64,000 nt of DNA from Actinernus sp. WN-2022 (GCA_030867875.1 JAOWCC010001634.1:36289867-36353866); one strand, 5' to 3'. Positions 21,785 through 33,037 are shown, numbered from the stretch's first letter. Translations and numbers: made by a program. The notes: generated by a model not told the origin, from the sequence alone.

Positions 21785-22524
21785 ATTTAAGAGTCATTGT
21801 CTGAGAAAACCGGGCAGAACCGAAAGATGGGGGTCGGCCGATTCCCTTATTTTTTTCAGCACTTAGTAGGTACCTGATACGATTACGAACGGTGGTATTT
21901 AAAGTTCCACTCGCGATTGACCACCCCCTCCATTTTTGGCCTAGACAGGCCGAAATAACAGTAAAATATGGGCTAACTTTGAAAGGCTGTCAAAGTCACT
22001 ACGCACAACTCACGACTTTGTTACATTTAGTGTGCATTATCTACCATTTAAATAGCATGTTCACGTTAGAAAAACTGGAGTCGGTGAAAATCGTGTTTTA
22101 ATATATCACGAAAATCATTAGAATGGAGTCATTTTTAAGGTGCTGTTTCTCAAAAGTGCGGTAGTTTATTTCAACATTAAAATCATTTTTCAGTGGTCTA
22201 CACAATTGCCGTCAAAAATCTGCAAAGTATTGATTGGCACTACTCAATCATTTAGCGTGAGCTGTGTGAGAAATAGCTGAACATGTGGATATATTAACTT
22301 TTTTCCCGCCAAATTTTCAGTCATAACTGATCAATCCAGCGTGTAGATTTGTCAAAGTATTATAGCATAACCTAATGAAAATGGTTCAGAAGACTATTAC
22401 TTTACCTCGAAAAGTTTTAGGAAGAGGTAAACGTGTAAATATTTGATGTTTACACAAGTAAAACTTGCTGACCTTCGAAAGCCCCAGGTAAATTTCCCGC
22501 GAAATTAAGTTAGTGCTGTCTGCC

Positions 22525-22832
22525 CCCGGGGGGGGGACTCCCTTATGTGAGGGGTACATGGATGCTCGTCGTACCTTTTAGGGGTCAAAATCAGGAGTTT
22601 GGTACCACTTAGGGTATCCACCATCAAACACAGACATTTCTTTGTAAAGCGGTACCTTTTAGGGGTCGGGTGTCAATTGAACAAAAAAGCTGTTATCAAT
22701 TTACATTTTTATTATCTTTTAGGGGTCAAAATAAGCTTGAGCCACGCCCATTTTAGTACCTCTTAGGAGTCAAATCGAAAATGTCCGACGAGCATCCCTA
22801 CCCCTTTTATATGGGAGTCCCCCCCCCCCGGG
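22525..22832. mobile_element. hAT-like MITE with CCCGGGGG ends, 8-bp TSD
   Basis: The terminal inverted repeat is CCCGGGGGGGGGACTCCC at the left and GGGAGTCC then a C-run and CCCGGG at the right. The direct repeat TGTCTGCC is at 22,517-22,524 and 22,833-22,840. Five internal copies of a TACCTTTTAGGGGTCA-like motif are seen. The uninterrupted partner arm near 30,120 confirms the insertion. Confidence 0.88.
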
Positions 22833-23045
22833 TGTCTGCCTGTCTCGCTAGGGCAGTTGTGCTTGCCGTATCGTTTAACAGTGAAATAAGGAATCTACGA
22901 TTAGCAGATCTATTGAGTTTGATGATAGCGGGCTATGATTATACATCCTTATTACCAGTAAAGATACATGTAACATTGGATCATTCTCAGAGAGGGTAAC
23001 GTGACGTGTCACGCAAGACTGGCTGAACAAATTAATATATGATAT

Positions 23046-24845
23046 CAGAAGTCCATAACCAGAAGTGTCCATCTCCCACTATACGGTTTGGCCCATCAGT
23101 TTACAGAGTAGTCTATTTATAGAAAGCTTTTCCCGCCATCTCGCAGCCAATCATATTCTTCGAAGTTTTATCAGCAGCACTTGATTGGCTAAGACAGCGA
23201 TTCCTTTGTTTGTAATATTATAAGCGACAAAATTTTGGCGGACAAGACAGTGAAGAAACTTCTGATGATCAGCTATTTCTCATTTATAACTTGCAAGAAC
23301 TAGTGAACACCACATGTCCAGGAAAAGTCATTAGTATGCATAAGTCCATGTAATTCCTTTGTAACCTTTTATTTTCCCATTTCATCTGTATAACACTTCG
23401 TCTTTAAAGCAGCGTGCGATGTATACAGAACGAAGCTAAGTTTTGCCTTTTGGTTCATAATCGCAGATTTTTGTAGTGATATTTGGCATAAATACAGCAA
23501 GTGATAAATATCACGTAGAAATCATGCTATTATTTGATTATAATATGACCTAAGTAATTTACTGAAAAAGACAATCAGATGTTCTCTCAAGAGTTAAGTG
23601 CACCGAGTTTGTTTACTTCTTTGAGTTTCAGCTCAAGTGAAAATTTGAAAATCCTGTAAGTATAAATTTGCGATTAACAGCCCGGCAAATCTCCAAACAA
23701 GGCTAATAATAATCGACTGGAGCTGAGAGAAAATAGTTATAACCTGTGAAAAAAGTCAATTTCTGGTACACTGAACACTAGCAAAAAGCGAACTTTGATT
23801 TCAGGCAGTTCCTGTGGTTCATCAAACACAATCAAACAATGAAACAGTTGTCACTTTGCTGTTTTATTAGAAAGACACTGTTATACATCTTCAAGAATAA
23901 ACTTTACAATCGAAAACTGAACCGCAACTTTCGCAGCTGGAAATGAAATTCAAGTTCTTCAAATTAGTACAAGCAAGGGTTTTTTTCTTCAGGCAATTTG
24001 AACAGGATTTGAATCAACTGCCTCACGCGGCAACGGGTCACATGCGACCGAGTTTCCAAGGATTTCAATGGATTAAAAACATAACAATTAAATACAAAAT
24101 TAAAAGTAAACTAGGCTTACTTGGATGTAATTTTGTCCTTGTATAATGTCAGTTGCTCCTGGCCAGTTTTTTCAGCGAGATGAATGTGAATTTTCGGTTC
24201 CGTTTTCATTCATTGTCATTGATTCAAACTTTTATACTTGTCGCTAGTCAACTGGTCACTTGAAGACTTGAAAATCAAATCACCCCAAGATTCCATTTGA
24301 AGAGGCACAGATGATCAGTCTATACATTTCTTTTCATTTCAATTCCAAAATCTTCAATTTTATCCGTCAAAAGCCCGACATTTGCCACCGTAGCTTTGTA
24401 GACCTGTATGTACCGAGCTTCAAACCGGAGGAGGGGGGGGGGGGGGGGGGGGGGGACCGCTTGCATAATAAAGGTATGTGAGGTGTCATCTTCAGAGCCC
24501 GACCCAGCTTGCAAAATATAATGTAGTGAATGTGTTTTTTTATTAACCAGAATTTCCATGAACTTTATTAAAATCAACCCGAATTGATAGTGATTTGCTC
24601 CAAAACAAGACTCGGTTTGCCAAATTGGGCTCAAATTGCAAACCTGTACCCCGTACCGCCGCACATCTCATTTACGTCGTATACATTAGTGCCCCCCCGG
24701 AGTCCTAACTCTCGCATCTGAGCCAATGTCCGCCATTGTTTTCCCCCGCGAAATTTGAGATTAGCATTTCTAAAAATAGACTACTCTGTAAACTGATGGG
24801 CCGCTACCCCAATACCAGATGGACACTTCTGGTTATGGACTTCTG
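23046..24845. mobile_element. 1.8-kb non-autonomous DNA transposon, 7-bp TSD
   Basis: The termini are about 85-bp inverted repeats beginning CAGAAGTCCATAACCAGAAG. They include CCCATCAGTTTACAGAGTAG in both arms. The direct repeat ATGATAT is at 23,039-23,045 and 24,846-24,852. The partner arm near 29,910 lacks the insert. No transposase is visible; a G-run lies at about 24,430-24,456. A 7-bp TSD would fit P-like elements, but this is not established. Confidence 0.8.
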
Positions 24846-24898
24846 ATGATATGCATTGCAGATGTTTTTCCTCAGAGACATGTCTTCATTTACATGTA

Positions 24899-25106
24899 AC
24901 TTGAGGGAGGAGGAAGAGAAATAATGCAGGGAATTGGTGGGATGTCCGAGTTAATACACCAGACAAATGCTATTACAACTGAAAAACCTCGTAGAATTTA
25001 ATCACAAAATGCAGGAGCCCATATAAACCAGAAGCGGCCATATCTCCTATATAGCTGTCACGCGTTTTCACAGTTTGGGTTATTTTTAGATCGTTTTTCG
25101 CGCCAA
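24899..25106. other. Short unrecognised spacer
   Basis: Nothing identifiable lies between the inverted arm and the next MITE. Confidence 0.4.
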
Positions 25107-25109
25107 TTA

Positions 25110-25659
25110 TGCGAGTATCAGCGGCCATCACGAGGGGGCGGCCCCCGGGCAACCCACGGGCAACCCAGGGGCTTAGCAGGGGATTTGCAGCAGAAACATG
25201 TCCCACACGCGGGGCATTAGAGCGCTTTTGCGTTTTCGTCAAAACTGACCCCGGGGACATACCCACGGGGTTTGCACGTAATCTGCTGTCTCCCCGTTCA
25301 GCGGTTTTCGCCACAGGACTCGCTCGATCGATCGACGTTCTTCGATTTCTTTGTCCTTGAGGTAAGTCATATCATTATCATTCAAATTAAGAGATTAAAT
25401 TAAGGCATCCACTGTCGGAAGACAGAACAAAGAAATAAAGGATAATATTTGTATAAAACTATTAAGATTTTTGACACTTCTAAAACGTTTAGCTTCTAAT
25501 ACTTATAATATGTTGCCCAGGTTGCCCCAGGGGTGGGGGTTTTTGTCACAATTTTCTGCCCCACCCGAGGGGTTTTAGCATGTAATTGTCATGGCTACTG
25601 TGACAAATGCCCCTGGGTGCCCGGGGGCCACCCCCTCGGGATGGCCGCTGATACCCGCA
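25110..25659. mobile_element. 550-bp DNA transposon, TTA TSD
   Basis: The left TGCGAGTATCAGCGGCCATC and right GATGGCCGCTGATACCCGCA are inverted repeats. They extend through a GAGGGGG...GGCCCCCGGGCA block to about 45 bp. TTA flanks both sides (25,107-25,109 and 25,660-25,662). It has no transposase. TSD and style suggest a Harbinger-derived MITE. Confidence 0.75.
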
Positions 25660-25662
25660 TTA

Positions 25663-26773
25663 GTGAATTGACCAGTGGCGAAACAAAATGTGCCTCATTT
25701 ATAACTACTTTTGCGTTTCCAACATAACGTAAATGCACTGCAATGGCGAGTTTAATAGTTGACAGATTTCCAGGGAGAGAATATTCGTTCTTTGTAGAGG
25801 AGTGGCTTGATAAATTCTTTTGGTGATTTCCCGATGACATACCGCATTTTACAAATGTATCAGTGACAGCTTCCTAATGAAGTTCCGGTCGCTATAGAGC
25901 GGAACCGAAGCCATAAGGTCAAACCAAGGCTGTGTTAGGCTCCATGTACACTGAGTATATACACAGTTTGAAGTGAGCGCTTCGCCTCACCTCTGTGGCC
26001 CAGTCTCGATTCCCGGACGCGGCGCCATATGTGAGTTGAGTTTGTTTGTATCTCGCCCTTGTTCCGAGTGTTTTTCTCTGGGTTCTCTGGTTTTCCTCCC
26101 TCCGAAAAAACAACACGCTAAATTCCAATCAGCCAGGACCTGGGTTTGATCAGCCCCCATGGTTGTTTCAGGTATCGTTAGAAATTCAGAGTTTTATTTT
26201 CAGAGTACATGTGCGCGAGATTGTACGGCCCGGACTGCGAATGTAAAGGCCTCTCACCGTGACACAGCCCCTTTAATATATCACAAGTACGTGTTTTGTT
26301 TACTGTATAACTAGTTTTCAGCGCTCAGTAAAAATAACCGATGGAGGGATGAGAAACATAGCCATGAGAAACATAGCCATGCGAACGATTTTTCAAGGAC
26401 TGCTTCCATTGTGCAAACAATTGTGTTTCCGTCTCTGCAAGCAATTTATTTAAACGAGTTATTCCTTGCAAATAATTTATAATTAATGTTTCTAGATATA
26501 TCCTTTTCCTTAAATGTCTTTATAGTAAGCGCCCACACTTAGCATCCCTTTCGCAGTATCCGCATCAGTTTACTACGAACATCGGAAGAGTGCATGTCTC
26601 TTTTCAGTGGAAAGGGTTTAGTTCGATTTGCAAAGCCGAGTTAGACTTAATACCTGTAGCTGCATTCAGTGCCGTATGGAGGGGAAGAGGGAGGCAAGGG
26701 GGGTGTAGCAGTTGTTCCCCCCTCCCCCTCCCTCTGCACAGTCCCAGAAGAGAGATTGACAGAAGTCATCAAT
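25663..26773. other. Unrecognised non-coding DNA
   Basis: No supported gene. GAAACATAGCCATG is duplicated in tandem near 26,352-26,380. A G/C-rich run lies near 26,680-26,735. Confidence 0.4.
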
Positions 26774-26930
26774 AAAAATGTCGCAGAATTCATCAGTTTG
26801 TCCCCTCCTAGGATGGAAATGTCCAGAAGTCATCATGTTGTCCCCCCAGAATGGAAATGTCCAGAATTCATTATTTTGTTCCCCCCTAGAATAAAAATGT
26901 CCAGAATTCATCATTTTGCCCCCTCCCAAT
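26774..26930. repeat. About 40-bp minisatellite, 4 copies
   Basis: Four imperfect units follow the pattern AAATGTCCAGAATTCATCAT, TTTGT, a C-run, then (A)GAATGG. Unit lengths vary by a few bases (roughly 38-42). Confidence 0.8.
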
Positions 26931-26935
26931 TTTCA

Positions 26936-27558
26936 GGGCCTTATACTACGCCCCTGGCTGCATTAAAAGTTCATAACCTATTGAACATTTGGGAATGTTA
27001 ATTGTCGTTTAGTGTGATTGTAGAATGATTATCAGTTAAAGCAATGAATTGACTGATATTGTCAAAAGTCATTGATGACGTATTTCTGAAATTTTTCGAT
27101 CACGTCCCCTAAACTGCGGCATTTAACCAACCGGTGAGAAAAAATGGTGCCCAACAATTCATATGCCTGGGTGTTGCCTGGGGGAGGAGGCATGCACGGG
27201 TTTGGAATTGATTGTAACATTATTGATAATATGAAGAAATTGTAATTCAAAACCTGCTACAACTCAAATATTTAGCAATCCTTGTTTTTTTTTTCTATTT
27301 CAAAAACGATCACTGAGTTCGCAGTATTCTCTGGCATTCAAGGGTAAATGCTCGAAAGAGTGGAAATGTCAAAATGCTAGACGCTAAAAAACTGCCGATC
27401 GTTAATTTGTTTCTTAGTGGTCGTTTATGTTTTGGTTGACATTCTATTCAGCTATCACAACAAAATTCGCCTTATCCCGGTTAGACTCAGTTCAACAGTT
27501 TTCCAAACAGAATGCTCACTTTTTGGTCTGATGACATGACTTCATGTATATCTTATTG
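26936..27558. other. Non-coding DNA with a solitary transposon end
   Basis: GGCATGCACGGGTTTGGAAT at about 27,189-27,208 is the same terminal sequence as the right end of the element at 46,393-47,325. I do not see a matching left end, so it is a solitary terminus. The rest is unrecognised. Confidence 0.5.
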
Positions 27559-28241
27559 TCCTGGGTTCGGGTGTTCGAAGCAAGGGTAACAGTTTATCCC
27601 AAGGATAGCGCTAAATCTGTAATTGTATTCTGTACATTTCACCCTCGGGTTAGTGATTTAATCCCGGGGTAATGCTTACCCTTGGCCCTGGACACGGTTG
27701 TTCGAAGCGAGTGTAACTTTATCCCTAGCTAGGATAGCGCTAAATCTGTAATTGTATTCTGTACATTTGCATTTAATAATAATAATAATGGCCACATTTA
27801 TATAGCGCCATATCAACCACAGTTTCATGGCGCTTTACATATGACTGACATATCCCGTCAGTGAATTGTTTCGGACTGCTTCACGGCGCTAATAGCTGCC
27901 ACGCAGTTTACAATGTTGAGTGTGTGGTTAGTGCAATTGCCAGGCTGCTGTACCGGGTGACAATCCCCTGCTCTTTTTCGAGTAGTACAACAGGTTCTTT
28001 CACGTCCCCTTCAAATACTGATTAGAAGTAGAAGGAGACAAGGCCAACGGCTTATAAACGTCCCTGCACAAGGACGCGGCTGGGATTCGAACCCCCGACC
28101 TCCCGCACTCTAGACCGTGCTCTACCAACTGAGCTAACCAGTGAGGCGGTTAGTGATTTACCCCGGGGTAGTGATTACCCTCGGGTTAGTGATTTAACCC
28201 CGGGGTAGTGATTACCCTTGCTTCAAACAACCGGGTCCTGG
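27559..28241. mobile_element. MITE pair with CCTGG...GTTCGAAGC ends, split by a SINE
   Basis: CCTGGGTTCGGGTGTTCGAA (27,559) and CCTGGACACGGTTGTTCGAA (27,688) are two left-type ends, each followed by GGATAGCGCTAAATCTGTAA. The right end TTGCTTCAAACAACCGGGTC then CTGG (to 28,241) is the inverse. Short GTTAGTGATTTA-CCCCGGGGTA repeats lie inside the right half. A SINE at 27,774-28,149 interrupts the second copy. Confidence 0.7.
27774..28149 (-). mobile_element. tRNA-derived SINE with L2-like 3' tail
   Basis: On the minus strand the 5' head is tRNA-like. The A box TAGCTCAGTTGG is at 28,136-28,125 and the B box GGTTCGAATCC at 28,093-28,083. Spacing and stem positions are those of a tRNA, so it would be transcribed by RNA polymerase III. 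A body of about 250 bp follows, and the 3' end ATGGCGCTATATAAATGTGG is followed by (ATT)n. The tail matches the L2-like LINE end at 14,904-14,971, so it probably uses L2 machinery. It is not a functional tRNA gene. Confidence 0.88.
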
Positions 28242-28645
28242 TGTATAAGTAGTACTAGGATGGTGGGACGAAGGACGATAAAGACAAAAGTGCAACAAGG
28301 AACGTGAAACGTACATGTATGAAGTATTTGCTTACAGCTATAAATCAAATCAGTGAAGGTATCAGGATATACTTTTTGCAATTAATAAAGGCCTGTAGCT
28401 ATAACCGATGCTAAAATACTGAAAGATTAAAATACTACTGAAATATATGCTAAGATAGTGGAAGACTGTGGACCTTTGCCGCGCGACCATGGTTGCGAAT
28501 TTATCGATTGGGAAGTATCATTGCTTGTGACTTCTAAAATTGTAATTCACGTCTCAAAGATGGACAATAAAGGTATCTTGCTGTTAAATAAACCCGCTAG
28601 TTGTATAGCCTATACATTATCCAATAATAACCTGAATGAATAGTA
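28242..28645. other. Unrecognised non-coding DNA
   Basis: No supported feature. Confidence 0.4.
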
Positions 28646-28649
28646 TCAG

Positions 28650-28960
28650 TATACCAAACAACCTTTTTTGGTGGGAGTGTGCCGCCCGGTTCTCAATACC
28701 CTGGCCCTATTTCCGACCAAAATATAAGATGTTCCATACCATTTTTCAGACCTATACTCTATTTTACAACAAGTGAAATATTTGAAAATGTTCAGTCTCA
28801 TACTTCCCTGTGAAGATCATACCCTATTTCAAACTAAAAATGCGAAATTTATTACCCTATTTTACACTAAGACAGCTCGAAACCATACCCTTTAGGGTGG
28901 CGCATACTCTTACAGCGTATGTGTGGGAGTACACCCCCCCCCTCCCTGGGGGACATAGTC
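28650..28960. repeat. Interspersed repeat with ATACCCTATTT motifs
   Basis: The motif ATACCCTATTT/TACCCTATTTTA recurs several times between a GGTGGGAGTGTGCCGCCC block and a GTGGGAGTACACCCCCC block. The style is that of the G/C-run hAT-like MITEs in this window, but the two ends read in the same direction, so I cannot define a clean element. Confidence 0.4.
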
Positions 28961-29873
28961 CACCCGAATTTTGCTCCAAATGTTTTTGTTGGGATCTGTC
29001 GATTGCCTATATTACAATGTAGTTACAGTAATGTAATTACAGTAATGTAAGAACGGAGAACAAATTTGAAATATCAGCAAAGAAAAAGGCGATTTAATTT
29101 ACTGGTAGACCAATCCTTTCTCCATTTGTATCGATGCGTCAAGTTCTTTGTTTGATAAACTTCTCATACCGGTACCCTACCTGTACGTTACGAAAATACT
29201 AACTACTAGCCCTAAACACTTATGAAAGCGTTTGAAATATATTCTTTAACATCCTTTCTTTTGAAAGAAACTAACAATATTGATGCCGAAGCTACTTATT
29301 CACTTGGCAAACTACACCACCCTCGTAAGTAATATTTTGACCTTGCCATCCTGGCGCTGAGTAACATCAGTAACCTGAACTCTCCAGTTGTACATATATT
29401 TTGCATAAAATTCAAATACATGTAGGTTAAAAAATAAACATTTTATTCTTGACCGCGATGGATTTTTTAATCCTAAGGCAGAGCAAGTAGAAGAAGCCAG
29501 TTTTGTTTGCCCAAAACGTAACATGGAAATTATTATAATTGATTGGCCATCAAGGCCATAGAAGAAGTTTATGGTGAGCCAGAGCCCAGAGGTTAACGTA
29601 AACGATTAAAACTGCCACAATGTTCGTAGTTATCCCATTATTGGTTCTAGTTTTATTTTTGACTTTTCTTTTCCTCTTTTTCTACGTAAGTAAGCAATTA
29701 GAGGGAGAGTTAGACATTTTTTTAAACAATCACAGTTAAAATGCAAACAGTTAAAATGCAAACCCCTTTTCAGCGAAATATTTAATACATACATCACAAA
29801 TACTTTTATGCGCTAAATAGAAAAACAAAATAAATAAAATATCATTACAGGAACTAGATACATTTTATACCCT
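28961..29873. other. Unrecognised non-coding DNA
   Basis: No supported gene. A short ATTGGCCATCAAGGCCAT hairpin lies near 29,544. It forms the inner part of the 9.1-kb inverted-arm structure. Confidence 0.4.
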
Positions 29874-30902
29874 ACATGTAAATGAAGACATGTCTCTGAG
29901 GAAAAACATTTGCATTGCATAATACTTCAGATTTATAGTTTATTGGCCTTGAAGAATTTGCTCAGCTGGTCTTGCGTGACATTGTACCCTCTGAGAATGT
30001 CCAATACTTTATGTATTATAACTGGTTATAAGGATGTACAATCATCAAACTCAATAGATCTTCTAATCTTATATTTTTATTTCACTGTTAAGGGTACGGC
30101 AAGCACAACTGCCCTAGCGAGACAACAATAACTTAATTTCGCGGGAAATTGACCTGGGGCTTTCGAAGGTCAGCAAGTTTTACTTGTGTAAACATCAAAT
30201 ATTTACACTTTTACCTCTTCCTAAAACTTTTCGAGGTAAAGTAATAGTCTTCTGAGCCATTTTCATTAGGTTATGCTATAATACTTTGACAAATCTACAC
30301 ACCGGATTGATATTATGACTGAAAATTTGGCGAAAAAAAAAGTTAATATATGCACATGTTCAGCTATTTCTCACACGGCTCACGCTAAATGATTGAGTAG
30401 TGCCAATCAATACTTTGTAGATTTTTGACGGCAATTGTAGAGACTACTGAAAAATGATTTTAATGTTGAAATAAACTACCGCACTTTTGAGAAACAGCAC
30501 CTTAAAAATGACTCCATTCTGATGATTTTCGTGATAAGCTAAAATACCGAATTTTATCCGGATATATTAAAACACGATTTTCACCGACTCGAGTTTTTCT
30601 AACGTGAACATGCTATTTAAATGGTAGATAATGCACACTAAATGTAACAAAGTCGTGAGTTGTGCGTAGTGACTTTGACAGCCTTTCAAAGTTAGCCCAG
30701 ATTTTACTGTTTTTTTCGGCCTGTCTAGGCCAAAAATGGAGGGGGTGGTCAATCTCAGAAACGAAAAGGCGAGTGGAACTTTAAATACCACCGTTCGTAA
30801 TCTTATCAGGTACCTACTAAGTGCTGAAAAAAATTAAGGGAATCGGCCGACCCCCATCTTTCGGTTCTGCCCGGTTTTCTCAGACAATGACTCCTAAGTT
30901 AT
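29874..30902. mobile_element. Right inverted arm of the 9.1-kb element
   Basis: This is the reverse complement of the left arm, with moderate divergence and no nested insertion. The outer end is GTTTTCTCAGACAATGACTC at about 30,877-30,896. It abuts LINE-derived sequence on its right, as the left arm does on its left. Confidence 0.8.
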
Positions 30903-31023
30903 AAGAAAGTTTAAATAATTATATAAGTTTTTAACTGAGATTTGAATTTCGAGAGACACGAACACTTTCTTATGTTTATGGGCAGTTCGTTCCATAAGTG
31001 ATTAATCATTTCCATTATATAAT
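30903..31023 (-). pseudogene. L2-like LINE C-terminal end, piece 2
   Basis: The minus strand encodes INHLWNELPINIRKCSCLSK, then FKSQLKTYI and a stop. This is the typical L2 C-terminus (WNxLPxxIR...F...LK). It continues the frame of the piece at 32,478-32,296 once the 31,026-32,293 element is removed. Confidence 0.8.
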
Positions 31024-31025
31024 TA

Positions 31026-32293
31026 CCTTATTATAGGAAATAGAGGCTTTCCAACGTAACAAAGTGAGTTGGAAAGCGTCTTCATTACGGCACGTAGCTA
31101 TTTGTTTATCACTCAAGTGATAGTTCATTAGTTCTTTTCTTGTACATATGTTTAATATTCATATTTGAGGTATATAAAGACCAATCAGTTTAGAATTCTT
31201 TCTCTCGCTTGCTGGACAGCCACAAGTCAGCCAAACTTTAGTTTCAAATGTTTTAAATTATTATTCATCAAGATATAACCATTTTGGCTTTAGCCCTCGG
31301 AGCCTTGTACGATTGCATTCGGTCGAGGAGTACGTTTCCAGAAGTTTTTCCACGTAGCAAGACGTGGTTTTTTACGATGGTTTTTCGTACCGGGCAACGT
31401 ACATTATTTTCTTTAGATATCGATTTTTCGGTATTATTTGATTTAAGCATGTGAAAAGCTATTTATTATCATGTGATTACGTCATTTGATTGTGCAACCA
31501 TCCGTTTAGGATGATGTGTGGTTATGGAATGTTTTCTCTATTCCTTCATGTCCTGTTAAATCATGTCCTGTTAAATATTATGATTTTGTAATATTAGTAC
31601 TATGTAATGATTTGTAATACCGTAGTTTATTAAAGAAACCGTTTGCTGCTGTCCACCAGGCATCCGGCACTGTCACACTCCACTAGTTGTAGTGTTATTA
31701 TGATTTTGTACGCGTTGGGCGTGTTGCGTAGTATAGGAATGAATTAACAATGCACGTTGACAACGCGAAGAAAATTTACGTTACACTAAATTAACGCGAA
31801 TTTTTCAAAAGTTAGGTTTACATGCATTAAATTAACGCGAATTTTTCGATAAGCATCTTGCTTTATTTACTGCGATTTTCATAATTCTGCAAACTCGCAC
31901 TTTACAAACGGTCTCCACTGGTTCAAGGCGGCTTAGAAATACCAGTAGAAGTAACCGTGCATTGGGAGGACGAACGGGCATTGGAAATTTTAAAGAGGAA
32001 AACAGAAGAAGTGAGCTATCCTCTCGGGGAGACAGAGGAGTATCAAGATCAATCAAAAGACATTTTGAACTCGATTTTAAACGAAGACGTCCTGTCAGAT
32101 AGTGACTCTGAAGAGCCAATAGAGGAGTCATGAACTAATAAGGTTTTGTAATGAAATAAAGGTGCTTTAAAATAACGATGTTGTAAAATAGCGTGCATTA
32201 AATTTACATCGACATTAATTAAGATACATTAAATTAACGCGAATTTTGTAAAATCGCGTTAATAAAGTGCATTATTAATTTCCTATAATAAGG
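31026..32293. mobile_element. 1.27-kb DNA transposon inserted in an L2 LINE (TA TSD)
   Basis: The termini CCTTATTATAGGAAAT and ATTTCCTATAATAAGG are perfect inverted repeats, and TA flanks both sides. Removing the element joins two pieces of one LINE C-terminus. The interior has three TAAATTAACGCGAATTTT motifs (about 31,790, 31,829 and 32,232). A plus-strand frame at about 31,925-32,132 ends in an acidic tail (NEDVLSDSDSEEPIEES), which could be the C-terminus of an element-encoded protein that I do not recognise. Confidence 0.8.
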
Positions 32294-32295
32294 TA

Positions 32296-32478
32296 GGTGC
32301 AAGTCCATTTAGTGCCTTGAAGGTTAAAAGTAGAATCTTGAAGATAATTCGTTGTTCTATTGGTAGCCAGTGCAGTTGAATAAGGACAGTGGTGACATGA
32401 TCATATTTACGTCTACAGGATATAAGACGTGCAGCCGCATTAAGTACATATTGCAATTTCTGTGTTTGATTCTTTGAT
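32296..32478 (-). pseudogene. L2-like LINE C-terminal region, piece 1
   Basis: The minus strand reads KLQYVLNAAARLISCRRKYD, then LQLHWLPIEQ-like and IFKILLLTFKALNGLAP. This is the L2 block LHWLPxxxRIxFKxxLLxxKALNGLAP. The upstream RT is absent. Confidence 0.85.
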
Positions 32479-32539
32479 CTGTATTAATCTTAGGTCTATA
32501 ACGATTTCTACTTCTTAATCAAATGAATGCCGGCTTGGC

Positions 32540-33037
32540 TACAGGTAAGACCTCTTCCAAAGGATGCCCTTTGATACCCTTAATTTTATTAAAAATAATA
32601 ACATTGTAGAGTTGTAAGTTCAGGCTTAGCTTCTGCCAAGACTGAAATAGCATAACTTATTTTAGGTATAACAAGCCGGGATCTATACTTCTTCCTGGCC
32701 CCCCGTGTAGCCTTCTTTTCGTAATCCTCTTATTACAAACAAGCACTTGGCCGCACTAGTTAACATCTCTTTTTCATATATGTTCACAAAATCTGTTATC
32801 CGATTGCAATGTTACACCTAATATCCTAAGTTTACTACAATGAGGAATATTAAAAATTGGTTTAAAATCTTCGTTACATCCTTTTTTCCAACAAAATATC
32901 TCCTTACACTTAAAAGCATTACTACACATACATGTATTCTTATGGAAATCTCTACTCACCTCCTTCCTGGATGGGTACTTAATTTGTGCATCATATTGCA
33001 TTGTAGTGCACCATATTGCATTGTTCCGTAGTCTCAA
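32540..33037 (-). pseudogene. Second LINE remnant (RTE/CR1-type thumb region)
   Basis: The minus strand gives IPHCSKLRILGVTLQSDNRF, then CEHI. After frameshifts it continues SAAKCLFVIRGLRKEGY, which fits the post-catalytic block of a LINE RT. It differs from the neighbouring L2 piece, so it is a separate element. It is heavily decayed. Confidence 0.65.

Larger units (their letters stand above)
21785..24898. mobile_element. Left inverted arm of a 9.1-kb element (with two nested insertions)
   Basis: From GAGTCATTGTCTGAGAAAAC at about 21,791 the sequence is the inverse of 30,900-29,874. The match runs through CGCGAAATTAAGTTA, CTCGCTAGGGCAGTTGTG and AGAGACATGTCTTCATTTAC. The right arm is uninterrupted (about 1.03 kb). 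The left arm is interrupted by MITEs at 22,525-22,832 and 23,046-24,845. Frames of about 70 codons in both arms (21,892-22,101 plus; 30,791-30,567 minus) are similar only because the arms are. Confidence 0.8.

Noticed and set aside
28080..28149. tRNA gene on the minus strand
   Set aside because: A and B boxes are present, but the sequence continues into a SINE body and (ATT)n tail, so it is the SINE head.
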